Below are positions 1 to 10,839 of a stretch of DNA of 32,649 nucleotides, one piece after another (the first letter of the stretch is position 1; each line of letters opens with the position of its first letter). Source of the stretch: Lactifluus volemus (Eukaryota > Basidiomycota > Agaricomycetes > Russulales > Russulaceae); contig WTXI01000378.1 of NCBI GenBank assembly GCA_022376515.1, positions 1 to 32,649 of the forward strand, given 5' to 3'. Position numbers and translations under genes: made by a program. The notes beneath the pieces were generated by a model. The model saw nothing but the letters and a program-made list of their open reading frames with translations, searched no databases and was not told the DNA's origin.

Positions 1-1715
1 CAAAGGCAGGACATTCTGAGCTATGTTCGCTCTTTTGTCCAAAATGATGAAGCAATGCGGGATTGGAGAGTAGAGGATCGGGATCTCGTTATCGCCACAC
101 TCTCGGAAAAAGCTGGTGGGATGTATGCACTCGAACTACTTTGCTTCGCTCTCATCGCTTACTATATCGAGATAGGTTCCGATGGGTGTATTGCCAGCTG
201 GACACACTGCATCATTGTTTACAGCGAAATATTCGGCGTGTTCTGGACGAACTGCCTGCTGGCCTGGATGAAACGTACCAGCGTACATTACAAGGAATCC
301 CTGAAGCGAATTGGCAGGATGCGCATCGCCTGTTTCAGTGCTTGATCGCAGCTGTTCGTCCACTGTGTGTTGATGAGCTCGGAGAGATCTTTGCGATTGG
401 GTTTGACTCGGACCCAAACATGGATCTCAAATTCGAAGAGAACTGGCGGCCAAGAAATGTCGAAGATGCCCTACTCTCCTCATGTTCGACTTTAATCACC
501 ATTGTTCCAGACGGGCACTCCAGGATCGTACAATTTTCTCACTTTTCCGTGAAAGAGTTCTTGATATCTGAACGGCTGGCCACTTCAGGCATTGAAAGCG
601 TCTCTCGGTACCACATTGATCTAGCCTCCGCGCACACGATCCTCGCGCAGACCTGCCTCACTGTCCTTCTTCAATTGGACGATACGACGAATAGACAGCG
701 GCTTTCGACGTTCCCCCTTTCCTCTTACGCTGCTGAACACTGGACCAAACATGCGCAGTTTGAGGACGTGACACCTCGAATAGAAGCTGCCATGAAACGT
801 CTATTTGACCCGACCAAGACCCATTTCGCGGCATGGACTTGGATATTCGATATCGACGATCCGCATTTGATACGATTCAGATGCCATCTACCAGAACATC
901 CATCGCCACCAAAAGCAGCACCCTTATATTATGCCGCTCGATGTGGCTTCTATGATCTGGCGAAACATCTCGTTGCTCACAGACAAGATGTCAATGCGAG
1001 AGGTGGTCGTTATGTATTCCCACTGTGTGCAGCATTGCTCACCGGACACCTTGATGTCGCGCACCTGCTGCATGAATACGGAGCGGACGTGAATGCAAGG
1101 GGCCATGGTCCTACAAGCCCGTTATGGCTGGCAGCTGAGGCTGGACATCTCGAAGCTATTCGATTCCTGCTAGAGCACCAGGTCGACGTGAATAGAAAGG
1201 GAAAGCGAGGGCAGCATCCATTGTGGGCAGCGTATTATGGTAGCCATCTCGAAGCTATGGGGCTGTTGCTCGAGCACGGAGCGGATGTTGAGACGTGGAA
1301 CAAATACTCCTTCCCTCCCTTGCGTGAAGCATCGATGAATGGGCACCTCGACGTTGTACGTCTACTGCTTGAGCACAAGGCCGACGTCAATTCCAGATCT
1401 GATCTGGACCGAACGCCGTTGCACTCTGCATCGTTCCAGGGACACGTCATGATCGTGCAGGTCCTCCTCGAATACGGGGCTGATTTGCACGCACAAGACG
1501 TCTTTCACGATACTCCGTTGCATGACGCTTCAGCGAAGGGAAGACCCGAGGTCGTGCGGGTACTCCTCAAGCACGGAGCAGATGTGCATATGCGGAATAA
1601 ACAAAACAAAACAGCACTCCAGTGCGCAATGGAACGTCTCGGTGGGCATCCCGAAGTTGTACAATTGCTGTTGGAACACGGCGCGGAGCGAGAAAAGGCG
1701 GTTAAAGGACGGTAA
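1..1715 (+). CDS. NACHT-ankyrin NLR protein, 3' part (5' end outside window)
   Basis: Fungal STAND/NLR receptor with a C-terminal ankyrin sensor, truncated by the left window edge. The frame is open from base 1. An intron at 123-175 (53 nt, GTATGC...GATAG) joins 1-122 to 176-1715, giving 553 residues. The junction restores the family-typical run GGM-FRWVYCQLDTL at the end of the NACHT region. Residues about 55-75 carry RVLDELPAGLDETYQRTL, the usual start of the winged-helix part after NACHT; Walker A and B lie upstream of the window. About eight ankyrin repeats fill residues 283-550, each built on a PLxxAxxxGHxxVVxLLLEHGADV pattern. The family acts in the cytosol, and ligand sensing by the repeats is thought to trigger oligomerisation. 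No N-terminal effector domain is visible here, so its output cannot be predicted. It lies head-to-tail with a second NLR 2.8 kb downstream. Confidence 0.9.
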
Positions 1716-2014
1716 TCCTTAAGATCATTCGGAATGTCTCGTTTGAATACCTTTACAGTATTTGTCATAAAGTCGATCGAAAGATAGTCTAGGGTTTAAT
1801 ATCAGCAAGGCGGAATCTGGGAGGTATGCGAAGGGACAAGAGATTTCAGGGTGTCTCAACTCGAAGTTGAGACACTCTGAAATCTCGTTCCGTTCCGCCC
1901 GTCATGGCTCTCAATATATCGGCCCATTATGTGGCAATGTAGGTCTTGAGTATATCTAGCAATGCAGAAGGGGCTTTTAGGCACTGTGACATATGATCCG
2001 GCGTCTCGCCACGG
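1716..2014. other. Intergenic spacer with hairpin
   Basis: No gene is supported here. The only structure I see is the palindrome at 1840-1886, listed separately. The spacer separates the ankyrin NLR stop codon from the dispersed repeat. Confidence 0.6.
1840..1886. repeat. 47-nt near-perfect palindrome
   Basis: Two 23-nt arms (1840-1862 and 1864-1886) with a single central base are complementary at 21 of 23 positions; both differences are transitions. Transcribed, it would form a long hairpin. It lies 125 nt after the ankyrin NLR stop codon, so it could act in 3' end formation or be a foldback element relic. Its function is unknown. Confidence 0.85.
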
Positions 2015-2622
2015 TTGGGTCTCACGGCCCGGATACCCGCGGGCATTTTCGTGCTGTAGACGTTGTTGTCTGCGTACGGAGTCTAATATAGTACTCGGCA
2101 CTTCGAGTTGAGTCGACTGACGGCCAATCTCTTCCTGTATTCGTCAAACCTCTCACCGTCCCTCACCCTCCCCTGCATAGAACACGGCCATTTGTCCTGC
2201 CATAGAAACCACAGCGACTCTTGGTTACGAGCAGCAGTCGTTGTTCCGACCTCTGTCTCCACCATCGTCGCCCGTCGCCCGTCGCCCGTCCTTCACTATC
2301 TTGTGCTCCACATCTGCAGGTCATACGGGCCCTGAACCACAAGGGATTCGACTGGCACGCCACCTACAGCGTCTCACTCGTCTTCCGATCCATCTTCGAT
2401 GCCCATCCGCAACTTACCGAGCACTGCCAGGCTTGCATCACCATCTCGCACGTATCTGCGAAGCTTGTCCCCATCGTCACTGGTGAATCACCACCCAATC
2501 GAACCGGAAAGAAGGAAAACCGTATTCTCCATCCCTGTGGACATTACCCACCGCGGTCAAGCCGTAAGGCGCAATTTTCCAACACCAGCGACAACAGTGA
2601 GAAACTAGGAAACTATGATGTA
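2015..2622. repeat. Dispersed ~0.6 kb repeat, copy 1
   Basis: This segment aligns by eye with 10840-11494 in the same orientation. Shared blocks include the stretches around 2080-2125 (TAGTACTCGGCAC...), around 2455-2490 (CGAAGCTTGTCCCCATCGTC) and around 2535-2580 (GTGGACATTACCCACCGC). Both copies have private indels: copy 1 lacks about 70 nt present near 11235-11305 of copy 2. The right end coincides with the point where MET5 homology begins. It may be a decayed gene or element fragment; I do not recognise a protein family. A short run of the heptamer CGCCCGT lies near 2267-2291. Confidence 0.7.
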
Positions 2623-4214
2623 CAAGCCATCGATCGTACTCTTCTCGATATATTAGCGGCATGCGGTGATGCTATCGGGTACGTCTTCCTTTTATACCGG
2701 CACTTGAAAAGTGAGTAATGACTCGCATTGTCCCAAGGAATGTCCTTTGCTCGACAACCCGTCGTCATCTAAACTTCGTACCCGGGTTTATGCTTTTTCT
2801 AAGGCTATCGGCGATCACCTTCTGCCTAGATCGACTGCTTATCGCGAGATCTTTCTGGACAAGAAGAACTCGAAGTTGGTAGCTGGTGGCGCACTGAAGG
2901 ACTTTTGAGCCCCTGTATGGTCCGATGTATCTGTCTCGAAAGGTTCGAAATATGATGGTCTTTAATACTTGATGAGTACCTGATCGACTCTCTGCAGCTC
3001 AAGATTCCTATTGCAGTACCACCAACTCACGATGTCGATGTCTATGCGCATGACATCGGCTTCATCGCTATGGTTAACGAGCGCGACGATTTGGTTGGCT
3101 TCAACATAATAACAGGTGGTGGCATGGGTGTCACGCACGGTAACAAGAAGACATCCTCAGCACAGAAATTTATACAAAGGGACAATGTTGAGTCAGCTTT
3201 TTCGCCTCCTCACGCTTTGTTTCGCCACTGAGCAATTCTGTGCAGCCGGAAGACTGGCCGGCTGAAGTATACGATTGATCGCATGGGCGTTAATACCTTT
3301 AAAGCAGAGGTCGAGAAACTTTCTGGCTTCCAATTCCAGCCAGCCCAACCATACACGTTTGGCAGTGATATCGACGACTTTTGGCTGGCAAACTGGCAAG
3401 GGTGGCAACCCTCATTTTATTTGCTTTATCGAAAACAGTCGCGTGCAGGACGAAACTGGTCGTCACTTCAAGACCGCCCTGCGAGAGATTTCCAAGATAC
3501 ACAGAGGCGAGTTTCGCCAGACCCCGAACTAGCACCTTGTCATCTCGGAAATCCCAATGACGGAGTTGCCCAGAATTAAGAGACTGCTCGCGGATTACAA
3601 GCTAGACCATCTCAATTATACTGGGCTACGTTTGTCGTCGTCTCCTTGTGTCGCCTTGCCGACATGTGGTTAGTATGCCTATTGTATCTTCCATGTGTTG
3701 TATCGCTGACACTGCGATTCAGGTCTTGCTAAAGCCGAGTCCGAAAGAGTTGGAGAAGATTTGTGAAGAGGACGGTCTACGGAATGACTCGATCGTCGTG
3801 CGCATGACTGGTTATCCGAATGGCTGTACACGTCCTGGTCCATCTCATCCCTGCAGCTTGCATGAGCAGTATGACTCACGAGTCTCCAGAGGTCGCGTTT
3901 GTTGGTAAAGCAGCTGGCGCCTGTGACGCTGCTTGGAGGCGGCTACTACGGGCAGCGACTCGGACTAAACAAAATATACAGGGGCAGTCTCATTCAAGTT
4001 GCCTTTACGTCGTTCACCTTCACGCAGAGCGTAACTGAGCAAGAAAAGCTAGCCATTCTTGTCTATGATTAAACGATACCCCCTCGAAAGACTCGACGGA
4101 GAGCATATTGGTGATTTCGTGATTCGAGCTGGTTACATATCGGCTACGACGGATGGTCAAGCTTGGGATGAGGGTATTCGCGGAGAGGGTCCTTACCACG
4201 AGATTCCTGCGTGA
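2623..4214 (+). pseudogene. MET5: Sulfite reductase beta subunit (MET5-type) pseudogene, 5' truncated
   Basis: Decayed copy of the siroheme/[4Fe-4S] hemoprotein of assimilatory sulfite reductase. Family-typical runs appear in the right order but in different frames: AIDRTLLDILAACGD (2626 on), [40 protein letters not shown] split across 3087-3150, RLKYTIDRMGVNTFKAEVEKLSGF, TALREISKIHRGEFR, CVALPTC (CxxxxxC), [19 protein letters not shown], and a C-terminus ending [18 protein letters not shown] then stop at 4212-4214. Lesions include an extra T near 2905, an in-frame TGA near 3230, a frame change near 3400, deletions before 3750 and after 3900, and replacement of the [4Fe-4S] ligand Cys by Tyr (codon 3813-3815). 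Intron relics survive, for example about 3670-3722, so this is not a retrocopy. The N-terminal part is missing at the junction with the repeat. Confidence 0.9.
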
Positions 4215-4515
4215 TGTATTTGTATTCCTTTCGTTCCGTATGTACAGCGTGTGTTCAATCGGATTCGAGGTTGTTGTTCGAAAAACAGGGGGGTGGACAA
4301 GCTCGTGGTTGCATCAAGAAATTTGGCAATGCAAAGCCATGGCACAGTTGTCTCAGCAGGCATGTGCTCGGGCATGAGCGGACCGGAGCGGTTGACTAAT
4401 CGGGCCTGGAACTCGGGGAGGCTTATATGGAAACAGGGCAAATACTAGTAACTCCAGGCGCCACGTTCCCCCTCGCTCGCTCGTCCCATTATCATCTTCA
4501 AAACCAAGTCGAAAT
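4215..4515. promoter_or_regulatory. Spacer and presumed promoter of the WD40 NLR
   Basis: No gene seen. A weak TATA-like CTTATATGG lies at about 4421-4429, some 90 nt before the chosen NLR start codon at 4516. Assignment as the promoter rests on position only. Confidence 0.3.
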
Positions 4516-7500
4516 ATGTCGCCCATTTGGAGGAAACGGGTTCCAAACTCCCGTAATCCCGACTCAAGTAGTGATCACCCCATCTGTGTGTTCTACTTTA
4601 TTGTGTCGTTTCCAATCGCTCACGAGTGCCTTGGCAAGCTGCAAATCCCACCAACCCTGCCCCATCGGAGCCGATCGCTGGAGGAACAGACCTTTTGATT
4701 AACGCGATAGAGCCAACTCTTTCGGCCTTGAAGGAACTCAGTTCCTTGGCTAAATCGATACCCTATATCTCTCCAGCCGCGGGCCTCATTCTCCAGGCCC
4801 TCAAAATGTGGGATGTGAGTGCCCCGTCTGACCTTAAACATATTCTGTGTTGATGATAGTATATAAGGAGGTCAAGCAGTGCAAGGGAGAGTGGAAGTTG
4901 GTGATGGAGAAGCTAATGAAAGTTGGGAGTGTCGTTGCTAATGTCGGTAATATGTGCCGAAACCATGGATTGAAGATAGAAGAATTGCCACCCGACCTGC
5001 TCGCTATCTTTGGGTCCTTTCAGAGGTATCTATTCCTCTTACTGAATATCTCGTGGTCTAATCCAAATCAAGCGACTTGCATGGGATTGACGCCGCGCTG
5101 AAAGAATGTGCTAAAGTGAAAGGAATCAAGATGCTCCTTCTTCGTAACGATTTGTTGAAGAAAGTCAAGCAATATGATGCAAATTTGTCGATGATTCTTC
5201 AAGTATACCAGGTCTGTCGGAAGTACCATTATCCCTTTCGCTCATTCAAAACGTTTTTGCAGGCCAACCTGAATTTTTTCGTTCTCCTGCCCCAACTCAC
5301 TCAACAGTGCAACCGATTGGACTTGTCAAACCAAGAACTGGAAGGTGGAGTTCTGATAGTCACAAGAGAGTTGGATCGTCGATCTGACAAGGAGCACACA
5401 GAATGCGGTGCAATCATCAGAGGATTGCCTTACACGGGAGGTTGGCCATTCGGCGATGAGAAGCGCTGTATCGAAGGCACACGCCAAGATTTTCTCGACT
5501 ACATCTCCAAATGGGTCGAAAATACCAAATCTGAATGTACCCTCGTCATCCTTGGCCAGGCAGGCACTGGAAAGTCTTCGATTGCACATGAAGTCGCTCT
5601 TCGGTTCGAGAAGACGTATCTCGGCTCTTACTTTGCTTTTCGGCGTGGGGAAGGGTCCAAAGGCAAGGCATACCAGCTCTTCACGACACTTGCTTGCGAT
5701 CTCTCCAATCACAATCCTGCATTCAAGCTCGCCCTCGGGAAGGCCATTAAAGAAAATCCATCTCTTCGCAACTCCAGAGACTATCGCAGACTCTTCGAAT
5801 GGCTTCTCCTCGAGCCGCTCAAGAACCTGAAATTTGACGATCCAATCCTTATCGTCGTCGATGCGTTAGACGAGAGTGGTGATTCCATCGACAAAAAAGG
5901 ATTGCACACCTTTCTCGCATGTCACCTCTCCGAATTACCTTCAAACTTTCGTATTCTCATAACCTCGAGGCCAGAGAATGGCATCGAACCTGCATTCGCC
6001 AACGCATTATCTGTCCGCATTCTCTCCATAAATGATACCAAACTAGCGAAGACGGAGCAAGATATCGCCGTGTATCTTCGAAGCGAGCTGCCTCCTGCCG
6101 TCTTCGAAGTCCATGGTGTCAAACTGACAAAGGCGGCAGAGGGTGTCTTTCAATGGGCAGCCGTTGCATGCGGGTTCATGAATAGCTCTGCCAGTCTTGG
6201 CCTTAGCAGGATACAGCGCGTAGAGCGCTTGTTGGGACACGCTCGAGGTCAGACTGGACAAGGACTGTTGGACAACGTATACGAAGAAGTTCTCAAGGAG
6301 TACTTCAAATCGCCTGAAGCACAGGGTATATTTCGGTCCGTGATGGGACAGCTTCTCGCTGCGGTCCAGCCCCTCTCTATCATTTCCCTGATCACTCTGC
6401 GACGCTATGCGTCCAAAGATAGCCCCGACGATTCCGACCTTGTTCTTGAAATTCTTTCCTATCTCGGCTCGCTACTGAGCAACGTGACATCATCTGACCG
6501 AACGCAGCCGATTGTTCCTCTCCATACCTCATTCTACGACTTTCTGACGAATAAGGAGAATGATGTGTTTTATGTCGACTTTGACGATGCCCACCATTAT
6601 TTGGCACATTCTTCCCTTGGCTTAATGGTTGATAAACTCAAATTCAACATTTGCGAACTGGAGTCATCACATCTTGCCAACAGTGACGTTCCAGACATTG
6701 AATCTCGAATTTCCAAACACATTCCACCTGCTCTATCCTATGCCTGCTTTTACTGGAACAAACATTTAGAGCGACTCGCTTTCGAGCACAATCTGTTCGC
6801 GAACCTTCGATTCCTGTTCGAGGAGAAGTTTCTCTTTTGGCTGGAAGTTCTTAGCTTGAAGAACAATGTGGGTATTGCTTTACCAACATTGTCATCTCTG
6901 CTGTTATGGTTGCAGCGAGAGGTAGGTGTATCCCATGATTCGATTGGACATGTAGTGACTTTTGCATAAAACTGAAATAGGGATCGCAAACGGGGGTAAA
7001 GAATTTGTTGGGATTGGTGAAGGACACATCCACATTCGTGCGGTACTTCGGAATGGCAGTAGCAAGGAGCGCTCCACATATCTATGTCTCTGCGCTCCCT
7101 TTCGCCCCAAGCGCTTCCCGTGTCTTTAATCAATACTTTCACCGATTTGCCCGCACATTGACCTTCGAACGCGGGCAGTTATCTCATTGGCCAGCACTGG
7201 AAATGACGATCAACGCTCATGACGACTGTGTCAGTTCTGTTACATTCTCACCAGATGGACGCTGTATCGCATCGGCCTCATACGATTGGACGATTTGCGT
7301 GTGGGATGCGGTAACAGGACATATTGTAGCGGGCCCGTTTACTGGACACACCGATGAGGTCAATTCTGTTGCATTCTCGCCGGATGGACAGCATATCGCA
7401 TCGGCCTCGAGTGACAGCACCATTCGCGTGTGGGATGTAGAAACGGGACAGACCGTAGCGGATCCATTTACTGGACACACCGAATCGGTCAATTCTGTTG

Positions 7501-9257
7501 CATTCTCGCCGGACGGACAGCATATCGCATCGGCCTCGAGTGACAGCACCATTCGCATGTGGGATGTGGCAACGGGACAGGTCGTAGCGGACCCGTTTAC
7601 TGGACACACCAAACCGGTCAATTCTGTTGCATTCTCACCGGACGGACAGCATATTGCATCGGCCTCGGGTGACAGCACCATTTGCGTGTGGGATGCAGCA
7701 ACAGGACGTGTCGTAGCGGACCCGTTTACTGGACACACTGAATGGGTCAATTCTGTTGTATTCTCGCCGGACGGACAGTGTATCGCATCAGCCTCATTCG
7801 ATCGCACGATTCGCATGTGGGATGCGGCAACTGGACAGGTCGTAGCGGCCCCATTTATTGGACACACCGAAAGGGTCAATTCTGTTGCATTCTCGCCGGA
7901 TGGACAGCATATCGCATCGGCCTCGTGGGATCGCACTATTCGCGTGTGGGATGTGGCAACTGGACAGGTTGTAGCGGCCCCTGTTACTGGATACACCAAT
8001 GGTGTCAATTCGGTTGTATTCTCACCGGACGGACAGCGTATCGCATCGTCGCAAGATTACACCATTCGCATATGGGATGCGGCAACTAGACAGGTTGTAG
8101 CGGACCCGTTTACTGGACACACTGGACGGGTCAATTCTGTTGTATTCTCGCCGGACGGACAGCATATTGCATCAGCCTCGTTCGATGACACAATTCGTGT
8201 GTGGGATGCGGCAACAGGACAGGTCGTAGCGGGCCCGTTTACTGAGCACACCTCTGCGGTCTATTCTGTTGCATTCTCGCAGGACGGACAGCATATCGCA
8301 TCGGCCTCGAGTGACAGCACCATTTACGTGTGGGATGCAGCAACTGGACAGGTGGTAGCGGATTCAATCACTGGACACACTGAATGGGTCAATTCTGTTG
8401 TATTCTCGCCGGATGGACAGCGTGCCGCATCGGCCTCGTGGGATCGCACTATTCGCGTGTGGGATGCAGCAACTGGACAGGTGGTAGCGGATCCATTTAC
8501 TGGACACACCAAATCGGTCAATTCTGTTGCATTCTCGCCGGACGGACAGCGTATCGCATCGGCCTCTTCTGATTGCACGATTCGCGTGTGGGATGCGGCA
8601 ACTGGACAGGTTGTAGCGGGCCCGTTTACTGGGCACACCTATTCAGTACAATCTGTGGCATTCTCACCAGATGGACAGCGTATCGCATCGGCTTCGTGGG
8701 ATCACACAATTCGCGTGTGGGATGTGGCAACTGGACAGGTCGTAGTGGCCCCTTTTACTGGACACACTGATGCGGTCAATTCTGTTGCATTCTCGCCAGA
8801 TGGACAGCGTATCGCATCGGCCTCGTGGGATCGCACGATTCGCGTGTGGGATGCGGCAACAGGCCAGGTCGTAGCGGGCCCGTTTACTGGACACACTGAA
8901 TGGGTCGTTTCTGTTGTATTCTCGCCGGACTCACAACGTATCGCATCGGCCTCATCCGATTGCACAATTCGCGTGTGGGATGTGGCAAAAGGACAGGTCG
9001 TAGCGGGCCCGTCTACTGGATACACTGAATCAGATGGGCTCCATTTTACGGACCAATCCCTCATCAATAACGACGGTTGGATATTAGGCCCGGGGGGAGA
9101 GAAGGAGCTTCTTTTTTGGATTCCTGGTCCTCACAGGCGGTGTCTCCATAGACCTAGCACTGTCTGGATCGCAGGCGAACACGAAACCCGGCTTGATCTC
9201 TCGAGTTTCGCGCACGGATCAAATTGGGCTACAGTATATGACTACGATTCATCTTAA
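4516..9257 (+). CDS. MLKL/HeLo-like-NACHT-WD40 NLR receptor, 14 WD repeats
   Basis: Complete NLR. Exons: 4516-4585, 4639-4814, 4868-5025, 5073-5211, 5263-6921, 6981-9257 (1493 codons including stop, 1492 aa). Introns 2, 3 and 6981's acceptor are firm because phases match and homology continues. Intron 1 is my best of several options, and the 51-nt intron 5212-5262 is in frame and could be retained. Residues about 35-190 form a helix-rich domain (ISPAAGLILQALKMW, DLHGIDAALKECAKVKG) resembling fungal MLKL/HeLo-type four-helix bundles. NACHT follows: Walker A GQAGTGKS at 279-286, Walker B LIVVDALDES around 377-386. Residues 810-1411 are 14 WD40 units of 43 residues, then a short conserved tail (GWILGPGGEKELLFWIPG). 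The expected role is cytosolic sensing by the propellers, nucleotide-driven oligomerisation through NACHT, and output through the N-terminal bundle. The start choice matches the MSP... beginnings common in this family, which I recall but cannot check. Confidence 0.92.
7230..9032 (+). repeat. 14 tandem 129-bp WD40 repeat units
   Basis: Fourteen head-to-tail units encode 43 residues each, with the core VNSVAFSPDGQHIASAS and TIRVWDAATGQVVA; unit 7 is one codon short. The units are very alike at DNA level too. Differences cluster at the two residues after HT (DE, ES, KP, EW, ER, NG, GR, SA, EW, KS, YS, DA, EW) and around the SD/WD/FD turn. Fourteen units would make two seven-bladed propellers. 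Confidence 0.95.
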
Positions 9258-9348
9258 TAGAGGCAGCTATTTGCTCCTTTCCCTCCCCCGAATTCTCTTC
9301 TCTTGTCTAGTTCTCGTTCTTTACAACGTTTACATGCCAACACGATGT

Positions 9349-9354
9349 AATAAA
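9349..9354 (+). terminator. Possible poly(A) signal of the WD40 NLR
   Basis: AATAAA lies 92 nt after the NLR stop codon in an otherwise T-rich 3' flank. The hexamer is only loosely conserved in fungi, so this is suggestive. Confidence 0.35.
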
Positions 9355-9636
9355 GTAGTTCTATGGTAGCCTGGCGTGGGTTGACTCTAGTTCCCTGGCC
9401 CAAAATTGATGCTAACTTGTGAACCTCCATTATTACAAGAGTGTAACGGCTTCGTTGGCACAACGACGGCAGCAACTTGACTTTGCCAGTATTTATGGAA
9501 CTTAAGTGGTCTGTCACAGGGTGTAAGCATTACAATTACTGTAACGTGAATTGAGCGCCGCTTCATAGTCTCAGGCGGTTTGACGTATGCAGCATGCTTC
9601 CAGAACTTACAAGCTGATCCGATGGAATCACACATC

Positions 9637-9930
9637 TTAACGAATCAACCCACGGAGATATGTATTTTTCCTCATCAAGACTCTCCGTAGGGTGGGCAGC
9701 AGCGATGGGTCCTGGCCATCAAAGGCAAGATGACTGGTTCTAAACCTCGGGACCATTTCTTTTTCACTTTGGGCTTTCTTATGCCTCTTGCGTCCTCGAG
9801 GGGTACGAGTGCCAGTCCCCCAGCGACTCGTCAGAACTCCCCGGCCATCTAGACCCATCGCTACCACCCGACACACACTCGCTTCGACATCAACTCCCCT
9901 TGCACCTTCGATCTTCACCCCCGGTGGCAT
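9637..9930 (-). CDS. Possible small basic protein, unrecognised
   Basis: A 97-residue open frame starts at the ATG at 9930 (MPPGVKIEGARGVDVEAS...) and contains a Lys/Arg-rich stretch (TRTPRGRKRHKKAQSEKE). I recognise no family. The main reason to list it is a good TATA box on the same strand at 10047-10055, about 117 nt upstream of the ATG, with no other gene for that TATA to serve. No intron is needed. It could equally be a chance frame in a gene-poor region. Confidence 0.25.
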   Translation of the reverse strand: MPPGVKIEGARGVDVEASVCRVVAMGLDGRGVLTSRWGTGTRTPRGRKRHKKAQSEKEMVPRFRTSHLAFDGQDPSLLPTLRRVLMRKNTYLRGLIR

Positions 9931-10839
9931 GCGCACAAAAGCAGTAACAAACTGACAGTTGAGCGGGCCACAAATAAACGAGGAGGAAGACCGAAGACAA
10001 GGGGTGAGTTGATGAGGATGAGGGAAATAACGTCGAATGTGCAGCCCTTTATATACACCTATTGAAGCGGAGATGGATCGCAGTTTTGGCTAACAGTTCC
10101 GTGAGGATCGTTCTATGACGTTCAACCGAGTGGAATTCATCCAATAGCCAGGCAAAACCAGGCTCCACGCCCACGTTTGGAAGACGACTTGATCACTATT
10201 GCGCTCTTCCGTGCCCGCGCGGTTCTCCCATCTCAATCTTGCATCTCTGAGGAAAGGTGCCTGTCAATCAGGATGCAATGGCAGGGCATGCACCGAACAT
10301 CCTACAGCAGAGAGCGTCAGTTATGCATTCCAGCTACATTCCGAACATAACCAGCCTTAGCTGAACGTTGGATTCTGAACGCTGCTCGGGGCCTCAGGCA
10401 GGACAACGTTCAAATCAGTAATCGGCTGATTTACAGGGTAATTTAACACCGTTCGACCGATTCGGGAAGAGGACGAACGCCACCCAGAACGTCACGTTAT
10501 TGATGAGGATTGAATTGTTCACAGAGCCGGACAAGAACTTGGCGAGCTCGGCGAGTAAACCACAGGCGTCATGAGTTCCAGTACCCTATAAGTCAATACG
10601 GAAAGTTATGAGGACCAAATCAAGGACCAAATCAGTGCTTATGAAACGCCTCGTGTCGCAGTTTTGGATGATCGTGAAGCCGGAGGTCAGTTAGCGGAGA
10701 GGTGTAAGTCCAAGGGCGTCCAAGCAAAGTCTCATCATGCCTGATATTTAAAAGACTGAACCATGGTTTGGGGCGCAGAAGGGGTTTCTAAGCACCTTGA
10801 CAGACAATCTCGGGGAAAAAAGAAATTAGGCAATCCAGG
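9931..10839. other. Gene-free stretch
   Basis: Apart from the TATA box, I see no coding or repeat structure that I can support here. Open frames are short and resemble nothing I know. Confidence 0.5.
10047..10055 (-). promoter_or_regulatory. TATA box on minus strand
   Basis: TATATAAAG read on the minus strand, a close TATA consensus match, lies 117 nt upstream of the small frame ending at 9637. It may mark a promoter for that frame or for an untranslated transcript. Confidence 0.35.

Noticed and set aside
2221..2718. 165-codon plus-strand frame
   Set aside because: It runs from the dispersed repeat into the MET5 relic, so it is a chimera of two unrelated degraded segments rather than a gene.
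5408..5830. 140-codon alternative plus-strand frame and the overlapping minus-strand frame 5326-5712
   Set aside because: Both overlap the NACHT exon, whose frame carries the Walker motifs.
7217..8008. 263-codon open frame on the minus strand, and similar ones to 9067
   Set aside because: Antisense shadow of the WD40 array. The repetitive codon pattern keeps the reverse frame open, and its translation is just a 43-residue periodic artefact.
7230..9032. Regular direct repeats resembling an array
   Set aside because: Not a CRISPR: the units are coding WD40 blades of 129 bp with no spacers, in a eukaryotic gene.
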